From Rossellomorea aquimaris (lineage in GTDB: Bacteria > Bacillota > Bacilli > Bacillales > Bacillaceae_B), in assembly GCF_003315075.1 (NCBI RefSeq), contig NZ_QNRJ01000002.1, positions 62,001 to 126,000 on the forward strand: a stretch of DNA of 64,000 bases, in the 5' to 3' direction. Under the pieces are notes generated by a model. That model searched no databases and was not told where the DNA came from. It saw only the letters and a program-made list of their open reading frames with translations. A program made the translations under genes and the position numbers. The first letter of the stretch is position 1; every line of letters starts with the position of its first letter. Below are positions 29,819-39,015 of the stretch, piece after piece.

Positions 29819-30004
29819 CTATTCTTCTATATAGGGGATGGCAAACTGGATCTCTTCACTCCACCACTTCATTATTTCTTCATCTGATAGCTGTTGTGAA
29901 GATAAGACGGCTAACACCCAATCGATTAACTCATCAGACGTTTGCATATTTCCAGGAAAGAGTGTCAGTTCCTTTCCTTCACGCGGTCCCATAACGTCAC
30001 TCAT
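29819..30004 (-). CDS. Small acidic protein, unknown
   Basis: A 61-residue acidic reading frame (MSDVMGPREGKELTLFPGNM) with GGGGGAG about eight bases before its ATG. It has no cysteine pattern, no signal peptide and no match I recognise. It lies between pucR and the next small gene inside the minus-strand pyrimidine-degradation cluster, which is the main support for it being real. Opposite-strand frames here lack ribosome binding sites. Confidence 0.5.
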   Translation of the reverse strand: MSDVMGPREGKELTLFPGNMQTSDELIDWVLAVLSSQQLSDEEIMKWWSEEIQFAIPYIEE

Positions 30005-30026
30005 CCAAGTTCTCCCCCTTCAACTA

Positions 30027-30230
30027 TTAGTTTTGAAGTAATAGATTTGAAAAATATTTTCGTGCATTTGCCGTTTTCACATGAAGAGTGGCACTTCTTT
30101 TATTTTCAGTATGCTTAAACAGAACAAATGCCCCACTTAGGTTCTCTGTTATTTTCTCAATTTTAAAGCCTTTTTGAATGAGAAAATCAATCTTATCCCG
30201 TTCACTTAAAAACTCTTGATAATCAGACAT
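30027..30230 (-). CDS. Small basic protein, unknown
   Basis: This 67-residue frame (MSDYQEFLSERDKIDFLIQK onward) has a compact alpha/beta look: an N-terminal amphipathic helix, then KIEKITENLSGAFVLFKH and SATLHVKTANARKYFSNLLL. AAAGGGTG precedes the ATG. I do not recognise the family. It lies between the NCS1 permease and the acidic small gene, on the same strand and probably the same mRNA, so a link to pyrimidine catabolism is possible but unsupported by motif. Confidence 0.55.
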   Translation of the reverse strand: MSDYQEFLSERDKIDFLIQKGFKIEKITENLSGAFVLFKHTENKRSATLHVKTANARKYFSNLLLQN

Positions 30231-30295
30231 GACGACACCCTTTCTATCGTATCTTCAGAACTACCCTGCTTCATGCTCCATGAAAACCATTCCTA

Positions 30296-31768
30296 TTAAG
30301 AAAAACTTGTTCCAGTTGGGGATTCTTCCGAGACAACGACTTCTTCTTCGACTTGAATTTCCCAATCGCGGCCGACAGACAATCCAAGATATTTCTCATC
30401 ACTCGGGTCAATTAGTTCTGCCTGCTCGTATTTCTTAAACCACCAGAATTTAGCCAATACATAATAGCAAAGAGCTCCAACCCCGAAGCCGACTAAAAAT
30501 GAGAAGTTTGGAACGTAATAGGCGGCAACTCCCCCAATAATCCATGAGATGAACCCGGCTAGATTCACTCCATTCATATACTTGAATTGTCCTTTGTCTT
30601 CATATAATGCAGGTACATTGACTCTTCGCTTCCTGATAAAATAATAGTCTGAAATTAAAATCCCCACGATGGCTGACAGTATGCCTCCTACGAACAGTAG
30701 AACTGGAATGATTACACCAAAAAGGTTCCATGGTTGTACGATCGTACCCACAATACCAGCAGTGATGACCCCTGCCCAGAACGGAAATTTTGGTCCCCCG
30801 ACATTAGAGAATATTGTTGCAGCCGGAACGATATTCGCAGCAATATTCGTTGACCATTGAGCCAGGACGATCATCAGAAGGAGGATCCCTAAAACGAATC
30901 CGCTCGCTGCTTCTTGAAGGGCTACGACGGGATCGTAATTTAAAACGGCAATATACGAAATCCCACCAATCAACACCATAAATGATTGAGTAATAGGGAG
31001 AGCTACAAGGTTACCAATGATCGAGCTTTTGTTTCTCTTAAACCAATTCCGCTCATTTTTTGGAGCTTTCATGAATCTGGAAATGGACGGAATATCAGCA
31101 GATAGTGTGGCCCAAAATCCCATATTACTAAAGATGACTACCAGAAAAGCCGTAAGCGTGGCAGCACCTGTTACCGGACTTTCAACCCAGCTCCAAATGT
31201 CCCTTCCTTGAGAAGCGGCTGATTCAGATAAGGATGAGTACATCCATACAGAAATAAGAATGATGACCGGTGCGGCAAGGTCGGCAAATCTTTCCACCGC
31301 TTTAATCCCAAGAGCTGTATTCACTAATTGAAGGACGGCAAAAATCACGAAACAAACAAACCAATTATCAAAACCAGATAAAATATTTAAAATACCATTC
31401 ATCGCGGTTGCACCAAAGTAGGTGTTGATCCCAAACCACATTGATGCTGCCAGACCACGAACTACAGAGGGAATATGGGTTCCCAGTGTGCCAAAAGGTG
31501 CTCTCATATAAACCGGAAATGATACCCCATGCTCAATCCCGATATCCCCGGTTAATGTAATAAATAGACCAATCGCAAGAGACCCAATAATGGTGGCCAG
31601 AACAACAAGAGGCAGAGGCAGGGATACGACCCCGGCTCCCCCGATGGCGAAGGTTGCAAGCACGACAACCATTCCAACCCACATAAATGAATAGCCAAGC
31701 TTGGTGATCTTTCTTTCGCTCTCTTTAATCGGTAATAAATCCGGAGACTTTAAATAACTTTTCTTCAT
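30296..31768 (-). CDS. NCS1-family nucleobase/hydantoin:cation symporter
   Basis: This protein of about 490 residues has roughly twelve transmembrane segments. It opens with the family N-terminal region SYLKSPDLLPIKESERK and contains the NCS1 features GIEHGVSFPVYMRAPFGT, NTYFGATAMNGI and SADIPSISRFMKAPK. NCS1 porters import uracil, allantoin, cytosine or hydantoins with H+ or Na+. In this cluster uracil, thymine or dihydropyrimidine uptake is likely. I chose ATG 31768, six bases after AAGGGGTG; a GTG at 31777 is inside the ribosome binding site. It follows the dihydropyrimidinase gene after a 132-base gap with a stem-loop. Confidence 0.9.
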   Translation of the reverse strand: MKKSYLKSPDLLPIKESERKITKLGYSFMWVGMVVVLATFAIGGAGVVSLPLPLVVLATIIGSLAIGLFITLTGDIGIEHGVSFPVYMRAPFGTLGTHIPSVVRGLAASMWFGINTYFGATAMNGILNILSGFDNWFVCFVIFAVLQLVNTALGIKAVERFADLAAPVIILISVWMYSSLSESAASQGRDIWSWVESPVTGAATLTAFLVVIFSNMGFWATLSADIPSISRFMKAPKNERNWFKRNKSSIIGNLVALPITQSFMVLIGGISYIAVLNYDPVVALQEAASGFVLGILLLMIVLAQWSTNIAANIVPAATIFSNVGGPKFPFWAGVITAGIVGTIVQPWNLFGVIIPVLLFVGGILSAIVGILISDYYFIRKRRVNVPALYEDKGQFKYMNGVNLAGFISWIIGGVAAYYVPNFSFLVGFGVGALCYYVLAKFWWFKKYEQAELIDPSDEKYLGLSVGRDWEIQVEEEVVVSEESPTGTSFS

Positions 31769-31825
31769 CTTGAACACCCCTTATTTGTTTGCTTCGAATG
31801 GCAAAACCATATCTTTGACAAGAGA

Positions 31826-31858
31826 GGCCGGAGGAAGGCAGTCTCCCTTCCTCTGGCA
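31826..31858 (-). other. Intercistronic stem-loop between hydA and the permease gene
   Basis: CCGGAGGAAGG pairs with CCTTCCTCTGG around a 7-base loop. No T run follows, so it is more likely an mRNA processing or stability element than a terminator. Confidence 0.45.
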
Positions 31859-31900
31859 GGAGTTGTTCTACAGTTAAGATGCATTATTTTCTAAAGTTTT

Positions 31901-33328
31901 TTAAGACTTAGAGGATTGAAGTGCTTCACTCTCTTCATTTGAAAGAAGCTTACCGTATTTCGCTCTCTTAATATACTTTCCGGTTCCCAGCTTACCGACG
32001 AACTGTTTGTCTTTAATGACATATTCTCCCCTGGACAATACAGAAACAGGTTCACCTTTTATCTTCATGCCTTCAAACGGGTTATAATCTGCTGCCATAT
32101 GATGAGTTTCAGCACTTATCACTCTCTCGGCACTTGGATCGAAAATGACTACATCTGCATCAGAACCTACAGCAATGGTCCCTTTCTGAGGATAAAGACC
32201 AAACAGCTTTGCACTACGCGTAGACATGATATCAACAAACTGGTTTAAGCTTATCCGCCCTTTTTCAACTCCTTCTGAGAATAATATGGATACACGGTCC
32301 TCAACAATCGGTCCGCCATTCGGGATTTTAGTGAAATCATCTTTCCCAAGATCTTTCTGCCCTTGGAAATCAAATGAGCATTGATCAGACCCTAATGTTT
32401 GCAGCTGTCCACTCTTCAAGGCATTCCAGAGAACATCTTGGTGCCACTTCTCACGAAGGGGAGGCGACCAAACGTATTTAGCTCCCTCAAAGTTTGGACG
32501 CTCTAAATAGGTTTGATCAAGCACAAGATACTGAGGACATGTTTCTCCCCAGACATTCAATCCTTTATTTCTTGCCGCTGAAATCTGCTCAACGGCATCA
32601 GAGCAGGAAACATGCACAACATATAATTGGGAATCTGCCAATCCGGTTAGTTTAGCTGCGCGGCCAGTCGCTTCACCCTCCAGTTCAGGCGGTCTCGTCA
32701 GCGCGTGATAAATTGGTTCCGTTTTCCCTTCCTCTAAAGCCTTTTCGGTTAAATACTCAATAACGTCGCCATTCTCGGCATGTACCATGACGAGTGCTCC
32801 TAATTCCTTCGCGGCTATTAAGGTTCTAAATAGCGTTTCATCGTCTGCCTGGAATACATTTTTATAGGCCATAAAGACTTTGAACGAAGTAATCCCCTCT
32901 TTATCCATCACCTCAGGAAGCTGGGATAGAACCTCTTGATTGATTTCCCCGATCATTAAATGGAAACTATAATCGATGACTGCTTTATCCTTAGACTTCG
33001 CATGCCATATATCAATGGAATTTTGAAGTGGTTCTCCCTTATTGGTCAAACAGAAATCAATGAGTGTCGTCGTACCTCCAAACGCAGCTGCAATGGTCCC
33101 GCTCTCGAAATCATCCTTTGATACCGTCCCACCGAAGGGCATTTCCAGATGAGTATGCGGATCGACCCCACCAGGGAAAATGTACTTTCCTTTCGCGTCA
33201 ATTATTTCTGCATTGCTAGTATCAAACCCTTTACCTATGGCTGCGATCTTCCCACTTTGTATAAGCACATCCGCTTTATATGTGTCTGTTGCCGTCACAA
33301 TGGTTCCATTTTGAATAATTTTATTCAT
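31901..33328 (-). CDS. hydA: Dihydropyrimidinase (D-hydantoinase)
   Basis: This protein of about 475 residues is a cyclic amidase of the amidohydrolase superfamily that opens dihydrouracil or dihydrothymine to N-carbamoyl-beta-amino acids. The first metal ligands are in GGVDPHTHLEMP. The carboxylated bridging lysine is expected in SFKVFMAYKN, further His ligands in MVHAENGD and YVVHVSCSDA, and the last Asp in TLGSDQCSF. I chose ATG 33328, six bases after GGAGGT; the frame also has an ATG at 33334 inside the ribosome binding site. It lies directly behind preA. Confidence 0.95.
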   Translation of the reverse strand: MNKIIQNGTIVTATDTYKADVLIQSGKIAAIGKGFDTSNAEIIDAKGKYIFPGGVDPHTHLEMPFGGTVSKDDFESGTIAAAFGGTTTLIDFCLTNKGEPLQNSIDIWHAKSKDKAVIDYSFHLMIGEINQEVLSQLPEVMDKEGITSFKVFMAYKNVFQADDETLFRTLIAAKELGALVMVHAENGDVIEYLTEKALEEGKTEPIYHALTRPPELEGEATGRAAKLTGLADSQLYVVHVSCSDAVEQISAARNKGLNVWGETCPQYLVLDQTYLERPNFEGAKYVWSPPLREKWHQDVLWNALKSGQLQTLGSDQCSFDFQGQKDLGKDDFTKIPNGGPIVEDRVSILFSEGVEKGRISLNQFVDIMSTRSAKLFGLYPQKGTIAVGSDADVVIFDPSAERVISAETHHMAADYNPFEGMKIKGEPVSVLSRGEYVIKDKQFVGKLGTGKYIKRAKYGKLLSNEESEALQSSKS

Positions 33329-33344
33329 TTCCATACCTCCAGAT

Positions 33345-34631
33345 TTATTTCGCTGCGTTTACTTTAGCTTCGGATAAGCTCCCTACTACCGCTTGACGTT
33401 CATTCCATGTCATTGGCATATGTCCACTTGGAACCTCTATCATGTCAATAGCCCCATCAACCGGACATACAATCGAGCATAAATTACATCCGACACAATC
33501 TTCTTCCCGCACTTTTAAATAGCTGTTTCCTTTAGGGTCTTTCAGCATGTCAATGCATTGATGAGACGTATCTTCACAGGCAATATGACACTTATTGCAA
33601 TTAATACAAACATCCGTGTTGATTTTTGCCACAACACTATAATTAAGATCAAGATTTCCCCAATCAGAAAATCTCGGTACTGATTTTCCGACGATATCCT
33701 GGACTGAAGCAATCCCTTTTTCATCCAAATAATTATTTAAGCCATCAAGCATATCCTCGACTATTCTAAAACCGTGATGCATAGCAGCAGTGCAAACCTG
33801 GACCCCAGATGCTCCCATAAGCATAAATTCGACGGCATCCTGCCAATTGGATACTCCTCCCATTCCTGAGATCGGAACGTTGATACGCGGATTTCTGGCG
33901 CATTCGGCAACCATGTTCAATGAAATTGGCTTCACTGCAGGTCCGCAATATCCTCCATGAGCACCTTTTCCGGCTACATGCGGAATGGTATTCCAAGAAT
34001 CCAGATCAACACCTGCTAAACTGTTGATTGTATTGATCATACTTACTGCATCCGCTCCACCGCGGACAGCCGCTTCAGCTGTGACTGTAATGTCGGTAAT
34101 GTTTGGTGTAAGCTTTACAATTACAGGTGTCCTGGCCACCTCTTTGGCCCAAAAGGTCTGTTTCTCGACGAGTTCTGGTACCTGACCGGACGCAGATCCC
34201 ATTCCCCGTTCAGCCATTCCGTGTGGACATCCGAAATTCAGCTCCAGCCCATCAACACCGACGTCTTCAACCTTCTTTACGATTTCATGCCATTTTTCTT
34301 GTTTAGGCTCTACCATTAATGATGCAATGATTGCATGATTCGGGAATCGTTTTTTTGTTTCATAGATTTCCTTCAGATTCACTTCTAATGGTCGATCGGT
34401 AATGAGTTCGATATTGTTGAATCCTGCTACTCTTTGACCATTAAAGCTTACAGCTGCGAACCTTGAAGATACATTAATAATTGGCTCCCCTAATGTTTTC
34501 CATACCGCACCGCCCCAACCGGCCTCGAATGCTCTTTGAACCTGATAACCCGAGTTCGTTGGTGGCGCGGACGCCAGCCAAAATGGATTAGGTGATTTTA
34601 TTCCTGCTAAATCAATGTTTAAATTTGCCAT
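33345..34631 (-). CDS. preA: NAD-dependent dihydropyrimidine dehydrogenase, subunit PreA
   Basis: This 428-residue protein has an N-terminal FMN-binding dihydroorotate-dehydrogenase-like barrel (LNFGCPHGMAERGMGSASGQ; MINTINSLAGVDLDS) and a C-terminal two-[4Fe-4S] ferredoxin domain (CINCNKCHIAC and CVGCNLCSIVCPVDGA). With PreT it reduces uracil and thymine to the 5,6-dihydro forms, the first step of the reductive pathway. The start is ATG after a G-rich ribosome binding site. It is preceded by preT (23-base gap) and followed by the dihydropyrimidinase gene. Confidence 0.95.
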   Translation of the reverse strand: MANLNIDLAGIKSPNPFWLASAPPTNSGYQVQRAFEAGWGGAVWKTLGEPIINVSSRFAAVSFNGQRVAGFNNIELITDRPLEVNLKEIYETKKRFPNHAIIASLMVEPKQEKWHEIVKKVEDVGVDGLELNFGCPHGMAERGMGSASGQVPELVEKQTFWAKEVARTPVIVKLTPNITDITVTAEAAVRGGADAVSMINTINSLAGVDLDSWNTIPHVAGKGAHGGYCGPAVKPISLNMVAECARNPRINVPISGMGGVSNWQDAVEFMLMGASGVQVCTAAMHHGFRIVEDMLDGLNNYLDEKGIASVQDIVGKSVPRFSDWGNLDLNYSVVAKINTDVCINCNKCHIACEDTSHQCIDMLKDPKGNSYLKVREEDCVGCNLCSIVCPVDGAIDMIEVPSGHMPMTWNERQAVVGSLSEAKVNAAK

Positions 34632-34654
34632 GAGTTCCCCCCCCTAGGACAATC

Positions 34655-36010
34655 TTAATTCACGTGGACTTTCTCCAATTGTGCATGTAAATGATAGGCG
34701 GCAAGCTTCCCTTGCTCTGCAGCCGTAACGACCATTGCTTCTCCTACTCCCTTACCAAAAACAACGTCTCCACAGGCGAAAATCTTTGGATTAGAGGTTT
34801 GGAAGGTTTCAAGATCAACCTGTACAACACCGTCTGAATGCTCAAGATCGAATTGTTCAATAAGTGATAGATGACGAGTTTGGCCAATCGCCTTAATGAC
34901 TGCATCAACAGGAAGCACAAACTGTGAGCCTTTGACAGGAATCGGTCGTCTTCTTCCATCCTCACCAGGCTCTCCTAACTCCATCTTGATACATTCGATT
35001 CCCGTTACTTCTCCTGCATCATTTCCTATAATTCGCTGAGGCGACGTTAGCCAGCGGAATTCTACTCCATCCTGTTTTGCAAATTCGTATTCAAAATCAT
35101 AAGCTGTCATTTCTTCTTGTGTACGTCGGTATAAGATTTTTACATTGTCTGCTCCTAAGCGGACAGAACAGGTGGCTCCATCGATGGCTGTATTCCCCGC
35201 TCCGATCACCACCACTTTTTTGCCTACATAATCTTGCGACAGCTTGCCACTTTTCGTCGCCTTAACAAATTCAATGGCGTCATGAACACCTTTTAGGTTT
35301 TCCCCTTCAATTTTCAAATCCGGAACATGGGACATTCCTGCTGCCAGGATGACAAAATCATGTCTCTCTACGATTTCATCTGCAGATATGTCTTGACCAA
35401 CCTTTACATTGGTTTGAATATCGACATTCAATTTCTTTACTTGCTCCACTTCCCAGTAAGATATGCTCTGAGGAAGTCGGAAAGATACGATTCCATAAGT
35501 ATTTAAGCCTCCAGCTTCCTTTTCCGCTTCATAGATGGTTACTTCGTATCCGAAGCGGGCAAGTTCCCTTGCAGCCGATAGGCCGGCTGGTCCCCCTCCG
35601 ATAATCCCTACTTTGATTCCCTTAGGTTCCCCTGCTTCAAATAGCACCGTGTCATTATGTCTTGCCCAATCAGTTGCATATCGCTGCAGGTCTCCAATCA
35701 TGATTGGCTTAGTAGAATGATTCAGTACACAAGCCCCTTCACACAGCTCTTCTGTCGGGCAGACACGTGAGCAGCTAGCACCCACAGGATTTGCAGACAT
35801 GATTGTTTTGGCCGATCCTTTCAGGTTCCCGGATGCAATCTTTTTAATAAATGAAGGTATATCAATGCTTGTGGGACAAGCTACTATGCACGGAGCATCA
35901 TAACAATACAAGCAGCGATTCGCTTCCTCCACGGCTTCCCTATTGGTCAATCCCTCATGGGCTTCGAGAAAATTCTTCTCAAGTTTGAGTAATGAAAGTG
36001 TGTTAGACAA
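34655..36010 (-). CDS. preT: NAD-dependent dihydropyrimidine dehydrogenase, subunit PreT
   Basis: This 451-residue flavoprotein of the glutamate-synthase small-subunit type has an N-terminal Fe-S domain (CLYCYDAPCIVACPTSIDIP and GASCSRVCPTEELCEGACV). An FAD-binding Rossmann motif GIIGGGPAGLSAARELARFG and an NAD-binding motif VVVIGAGNTAIDGA follow. It passes electrons from NADH to PreA. The start is TTG 36010, after AGGGGGAAG at about seven bases, with no ATG nearby in frame. Together with preA it replaces the single long eukaryotic dihydropyrimidine dehydrogenase. Confidence 0.94.
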   Translation of the reverse strand: MSNTLSLLKLEKNFLEAHEGLTNREAVEEANRCLYCYDAPCIVACPTSIDIPSFIKKIASGNLKGSAKTIMSANPVGASCSRVCPTEELCEGACVLNHSTKPIMIGDLQRYATDWARHNDTVLFEAGEPKGIKVGIIGGGPAGLSAARELARFGYEVTIYEAEKEAGGLNTYGIVSFRLPQSISYWEVEQVKKLNVDIQTNVKVGQDISADEIVERHDFVILAAGMSHVPDLKIEGENLKGVHDAIEFVKATKSGKLSQDYVGKKVVVIGAGNTAIDGATCSVRLGADNVKILYRRTQEEMTAYDFEYEFAKQDGVEFRWLTSPQRIIGNDAGEVTGIECIKMELGEPGEDGRRRPIPVKGSQFVLPVDAVIKAIGQTRHLSLIEQFDLEHSDGVVQVDLETFQTSNPKIFACGDVVFGKGVGEAMVVTAAEQGKLAAYHLHAQLEKVHVN

Positions 36011-36102
36011 ACTGACTTCCCCCTATCCATTTCCTATTAATTTACATAACCTGTGAAACACCCCTTGGCTGACAATGATGGTTCACCGTCAGCCTCAATT
36101 TA

Positions 36103-36993
36103 TTAAGGTAGTAAAGCCGTCATATCGTTATAAGTTTCAGGCCTGCGATCTCGATAGAACTGCCATGTATCCCGTACTTCACGTAATAGCTTCTTATTCA
36201 TTTCCCCGATAATGACCTCATCACTATCTCTGCTTCCAATGGAAACAAAGCTGCCTCTCGGATCGACTAAATAGGACTGTCCGTAAAATTCACCCATATT
36301 CCAAGGACCCTCAAAACCAACACGATTAATAGCTCCTAAGTAGTAGCCGTTTGCGACCGCATGGGCTGGCTGCTCAAGCTTCCATAAGTATTCAGATAAA
36401 CCGGCTACCGTTGCAGAAGGATTGAACACAATTTCTGCCCCTTTTAATCCTAATAAGCGGGCACCTTCCGGGAAGTGACGGTCATAACAAATATAAACTC
36501 CTACTTTTGCATAAGCAGTATCGAATACGGGGTACCCAAGGTTTCCTGGTTTAAAGTAATATTTCTCCCAGAATCCGTAACCTTCCTCTCCAACCCCAAC
36601 ATGTGGAATATGCTGTTTTCGATATTTTCCGAGATAGGATCCATCTGCATCGATGACCGCTGCCGTATTATAGTAAGTAGCTATTCCTTCTCTCTCATAG
36701 ATTGGAAGAACGATGACGACACTCAGCTCTTTGGCTAACGCCTGAAACTGTTTTGTTGTTGGACCATTTGGTATTTCTTCAGCAGAGTCATACCACTTTG
36801 GATTTTGTTCGGAACAAAAGTAAGGACCATAGAAGATTTCCTGTAAACAAATGATTTGAGCTCCTTTTTTTGCTGCGTCCCGTACCAGTTCCACATGTTT
36901 TTTGATCGCTTGCTCTTTATGGACGTCTACCCCTTCACTCCCATCTACATCATGAGAAGCTTGAATAAGTCCAATTTTCACCAAATCTGACAT
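36103..36993 (-). CDS. Beta-ureidopropionase-type carbon-nitrogen hydrolase
   Basis: This 296-residue nitrilase-superfamily enzyme has the Glu-Lys-Cys triad in CLQEIFYGPYF, KYRKQHIPH and VYICYDRHFPEGAR. It resembles N-carbamoylputrescine amidohydrolase and beta-ureidopropionase. As first gene of the preT-preA-hydA cluster it most likely hydrolyses N-carbamoyl-beta-alanine to beta-alanine, CO2 and ammonia, the third step. The start is ATG after AGGGGGT. A cre site lies 36 bases upstream and a set of repeated 11-mers further up, so this is the probable operon head. Confidence 0.92.
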   Translation of the reverse strand: MSDLVKIGLIQASHDVDGSEGVDVHKEQAIKKHVELVRDAAKKGAQIICLQEIFYGPYFCSEQNPKWYDSAEEIPNGPTTKQFQALAKELSVVIVLPIYEREGIATYYNTAAVIDADGSYLGKYRKQHIPHVGVGEEGYGFWEKYYFKPGNLGYPVFDTAYAKVGVYICYDRHFPEGARLLGLKGAEIVFNPSATVAGLSEYLWKLEQPAHAVANGYYLGAINRVGFEGPWNMGEFYGQSYLVDPRGSFVSIGSRDSDEVIIGEMNKKLLREVRDTWQFYRDRRPETYNDMTALLP

Positions 36994-37028
36994 TCCATTA
37001 CCCCCTGCACAAATAGATTTTATAAAAT

Positions 37029-37042
37029 AGTAAGCGCTTTCA
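37029..37042 (-). promoter_or_regulatory. CcpA cre site
   Basis: The minus-strand sequence TGAAAGCGCTTACT matches the catabolite-responsive element TGWAAGCGYTWNCA at every position but the last. It lies 36-49 bases upstream of the beta-ureidopropionase start. Repression by CcpA in the presence of glucose is expected. Confidence 0.7.
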
Positions 37043-37139
37043 TTGTTTTTTGCTCCATTGGTTCACACTTACTAGATTTCACTGATTGAAATAAAAAACT
37101 GAATTTTAAGTATTTTCACTTTATTTTAACTCGTACATT

Positions 37140-37206
37140 TACAGAATGCACTATACATTCTGTAACACTAACTACGTTCCTTATTTGTCATTATGTACAT
37201 TCTATA
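37140..37206. repeat. Three copies of an 11-mer, possible operator
   Basis: TACATTCTGTA occurs at 37154-37164, as TACATTCTATA at 37196-37206, and as inverted TGCATTCTGTA at 37140-37150. The first two listed spans with the inverted copy form a strong inverted repeat, ACAGAATG / CATTCTGT. The array lies about 150-215 bases upstream of the pyrimidine operon and could be a PucR operator. Confidence 0.5.
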
Positions 37207-37375
37207 AAATGAATGATTTCTCTTAAGGTAGCATACTTTCATTACGAATTTTGTAGAATCATTTGTTTTAATCTTTAGAAAATTCAGTTTTAAATCGACA
37301 AAAAAAGCAGGCTATCCTCTTGATTCAATCATTCTCATTCCTGAAGGTGTGTGCAAGAACATTTGAACTTTCCTA

Positions 37376-37413
37376 TTAAAAAAACAGCCTTCTCTACTGA
37401 AAAGGCTGTTTTT
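37376..37413 (-). terminator. cstA terminator
   Basis: A 9-bp stem AACAGCCTT / AAGGCTGTT is followed by seven T on the minus strand, 12 bases past the cstA stop. Confidence 0.85.
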
Positions 37414-37424
37414 GTCGATAATCG

Positions 37425-38873
37425 TTATGAACTTACTGACTTCATCTCTAGTAATTGTTTCCTTCCAGGTCTGTATTTCACGACTTGTCCCACAAACCAG
37501 ATCAAGACAGCCAACCAAATGACGGAACCAATCATCATTGCTGTTGAATAGGGTAGACCAAAACCTTCTGGAGCGTAAAAAATATACGAACTTACGACTC
37601 CTGTCATAAACAATGCAGGAATACTGCAAATCCAGTGGAATCTTGCTTGCTGTAATAAATAAATCGCAGCAGTCCACAACATAACGGTTGCTACTACCTG
37701 GTTGGACCATCCAACATATCTCCACAGGAAGGTATAGTCAATTTGAGTAAGTAAAAACGTAGGGACTGCCACCGGAATAACTAACAAGATCGGCAGCCAT
37801 TTCCCTTCAACCTCTTTCTTACGTACGTCATTCAGTAAATCAGCAAGCATCATTCTTGATGATCTTAACGCTGTATCCCCAGTTGTGACGGGAAGAATGA
37901 TTACACCCAGGACAGCAAGTACTCCACCTAACGTGCCTAACGTCGTTTTGCTGATTTCATTTACCACTCCTGCAGGTCCGCCAGCTGCCAATGCTTCTTG
38001 AAGCCCCGCTGTTCCATTAAAGAAGGCCATACCTGCTGCTGCCCAGATCAATGCAATGATTCCTTCAGCCACCATTGCTCCATAGAATACTTTTCGTCCT
38101 TCACTTTCTTTTTTTAAGGTTCTGGCTAAGATGGGACTTTGAGTGGAATGGAACCCAGAGATTGCCCCGCATGAAACGGTAACCATTAACAAAGGCCACA
38201 AAGGTAAATCATTTGGATGTAAGTTTTCAAATGTTAGATTTGGGACTGGATGTTCAAAGAAAAACAACCCAATTCCAATCGAAACTGCCATAAAGATAAG
38301 GATCGCTCCAAAGAACGGATAAACCTTTCCAATGATCTTATTAATCGGTAAGACAGTCGCAATGAGAAAGTATGTAAAAATAATGATAAGTGACGTCATA
38401 AAATTAAGCGGTGTCACCTCTGCCATTAGTTGAGCTGGGCCCGATGTAAAAGCAGCGGCTACGAGAACCATCAGCACAATCGATAAAATGTTCATAACGG
38501 ATTGTACAGGTTTTCCTAAATATTTTCCTACGATAGAAGGAAACTGAGCTCCATTATGCCTAAGTGATAACATTCCAGAAAAGTAATCATGAACCGCTCC
38601 AGCAAACAGGGTGCCAATCACAATCCATAGGAATGCTACCGGCCCATACAAAGCACCTAATATTGCCCCGAAGATTGGACCTAACCCCGCAATGTTTAAC
38701 AATTGAACCAGGCTTGCTTTCCACCAGCTCATGGGCATATAGTCCAAACCGTCCTTCTTTGAGTATGCAGGAGTCACATTGCTATCATCAATACCGAAAA
38801 TACGCTCTACCACCTTTGAATAAATGAAATAACCTACTACTAGAATACAGATGGATGCAAGAAATGTTAGCAT
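37425..38873 (-). CDS. CstA-family transporter (carbon starvation protein)
   Basis: This protein of about 482 residues has 12-14 hydrophobic helices and CstA motifs: LLNIAGLGPIFGAILGALYG, GTLFAGAVHDYFSGM, SCGAISGFHSTQSP and ILPVTTGDTALRSSR. It is the short form, lacking the long C-terminal extension of E. coli CstA. Family members import peptides or pyruvate during carbon limitation. I chose ATG 38873, about seven bases after GGAGGA; a GTG directly before it is the alternative. It is monocistronic. A palindrome ATGTAA-N4-TTACAT lies upstream. Confidence 0.9.
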   Translation of the reverse strand: MLTFLASICILVVGYFIYSKVVERIFGIDDSNVTPAYSKKDGLDYMPMSWWKASLVQLLNIAGLGPIFGAILGALYGPVAFLWIVIGTLFAGAVHDYFSGMLSLRHNGAQFPSIVGKYLGKPVQSVMNILSIVLMVLVAAAFTSGPAQLMAEVTPLNFMTSLIIIFTYFLIATVLPINKIIGKVYPFFGAILIFMAVSIGIGLFFFEHPVPNLTFENLHPNDLPLWPLLMVTVSCGAISGFHSTQSPILARTLKKESEGRKVFYGAMVAEGIIALIWAAAGMAFFNGTAGLQEALAAGGPAGVVNEISKTTLGTLGGVLAVLGVIILPVTTGDTALRSSRMMLADLLNDVRKKEVEGKWLPILLVIPVAVPTFLLTQIDYTFLWRYVGWSNQVVATVMLWTAAIYLLQQARFHWICSIPALFMTGVVSSYIFYAPEGFGLPYSTAMMIGSVIWLAVLIWFVGQVVKYRPGRKQLLEMKSVSS

Positions 38874-39015
38874 CACGATGTCCTCCCTTCAGTAAATGAA
38901 TTTAACGTTTATTTTAATATGAGAAACGACAAAAAACAACAGAATTTTCTAAAAATATTATTTCTTCCGAATTAATAATCAATTTATATTTAAGCTAAAG
39001 ACCGACAAATAAACA

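Larger units (their letters stand above)
36994..37375. other. Control region upstream of the pyrimidine-degradation operon
   Basis: No gene is seen. The region is AT-rich and contains the cre site and the three TACATTCTGTA-type repeats listed separately. A sigma-A promoter could not be fixed with confidence. Confidence 0.5.

Noticed and set aside
37312..37725. 137-codon minus-strand frame at the 3' end of cstA
   Set aside because: Frame shadow of cstA that also reads through the cstA terminator.
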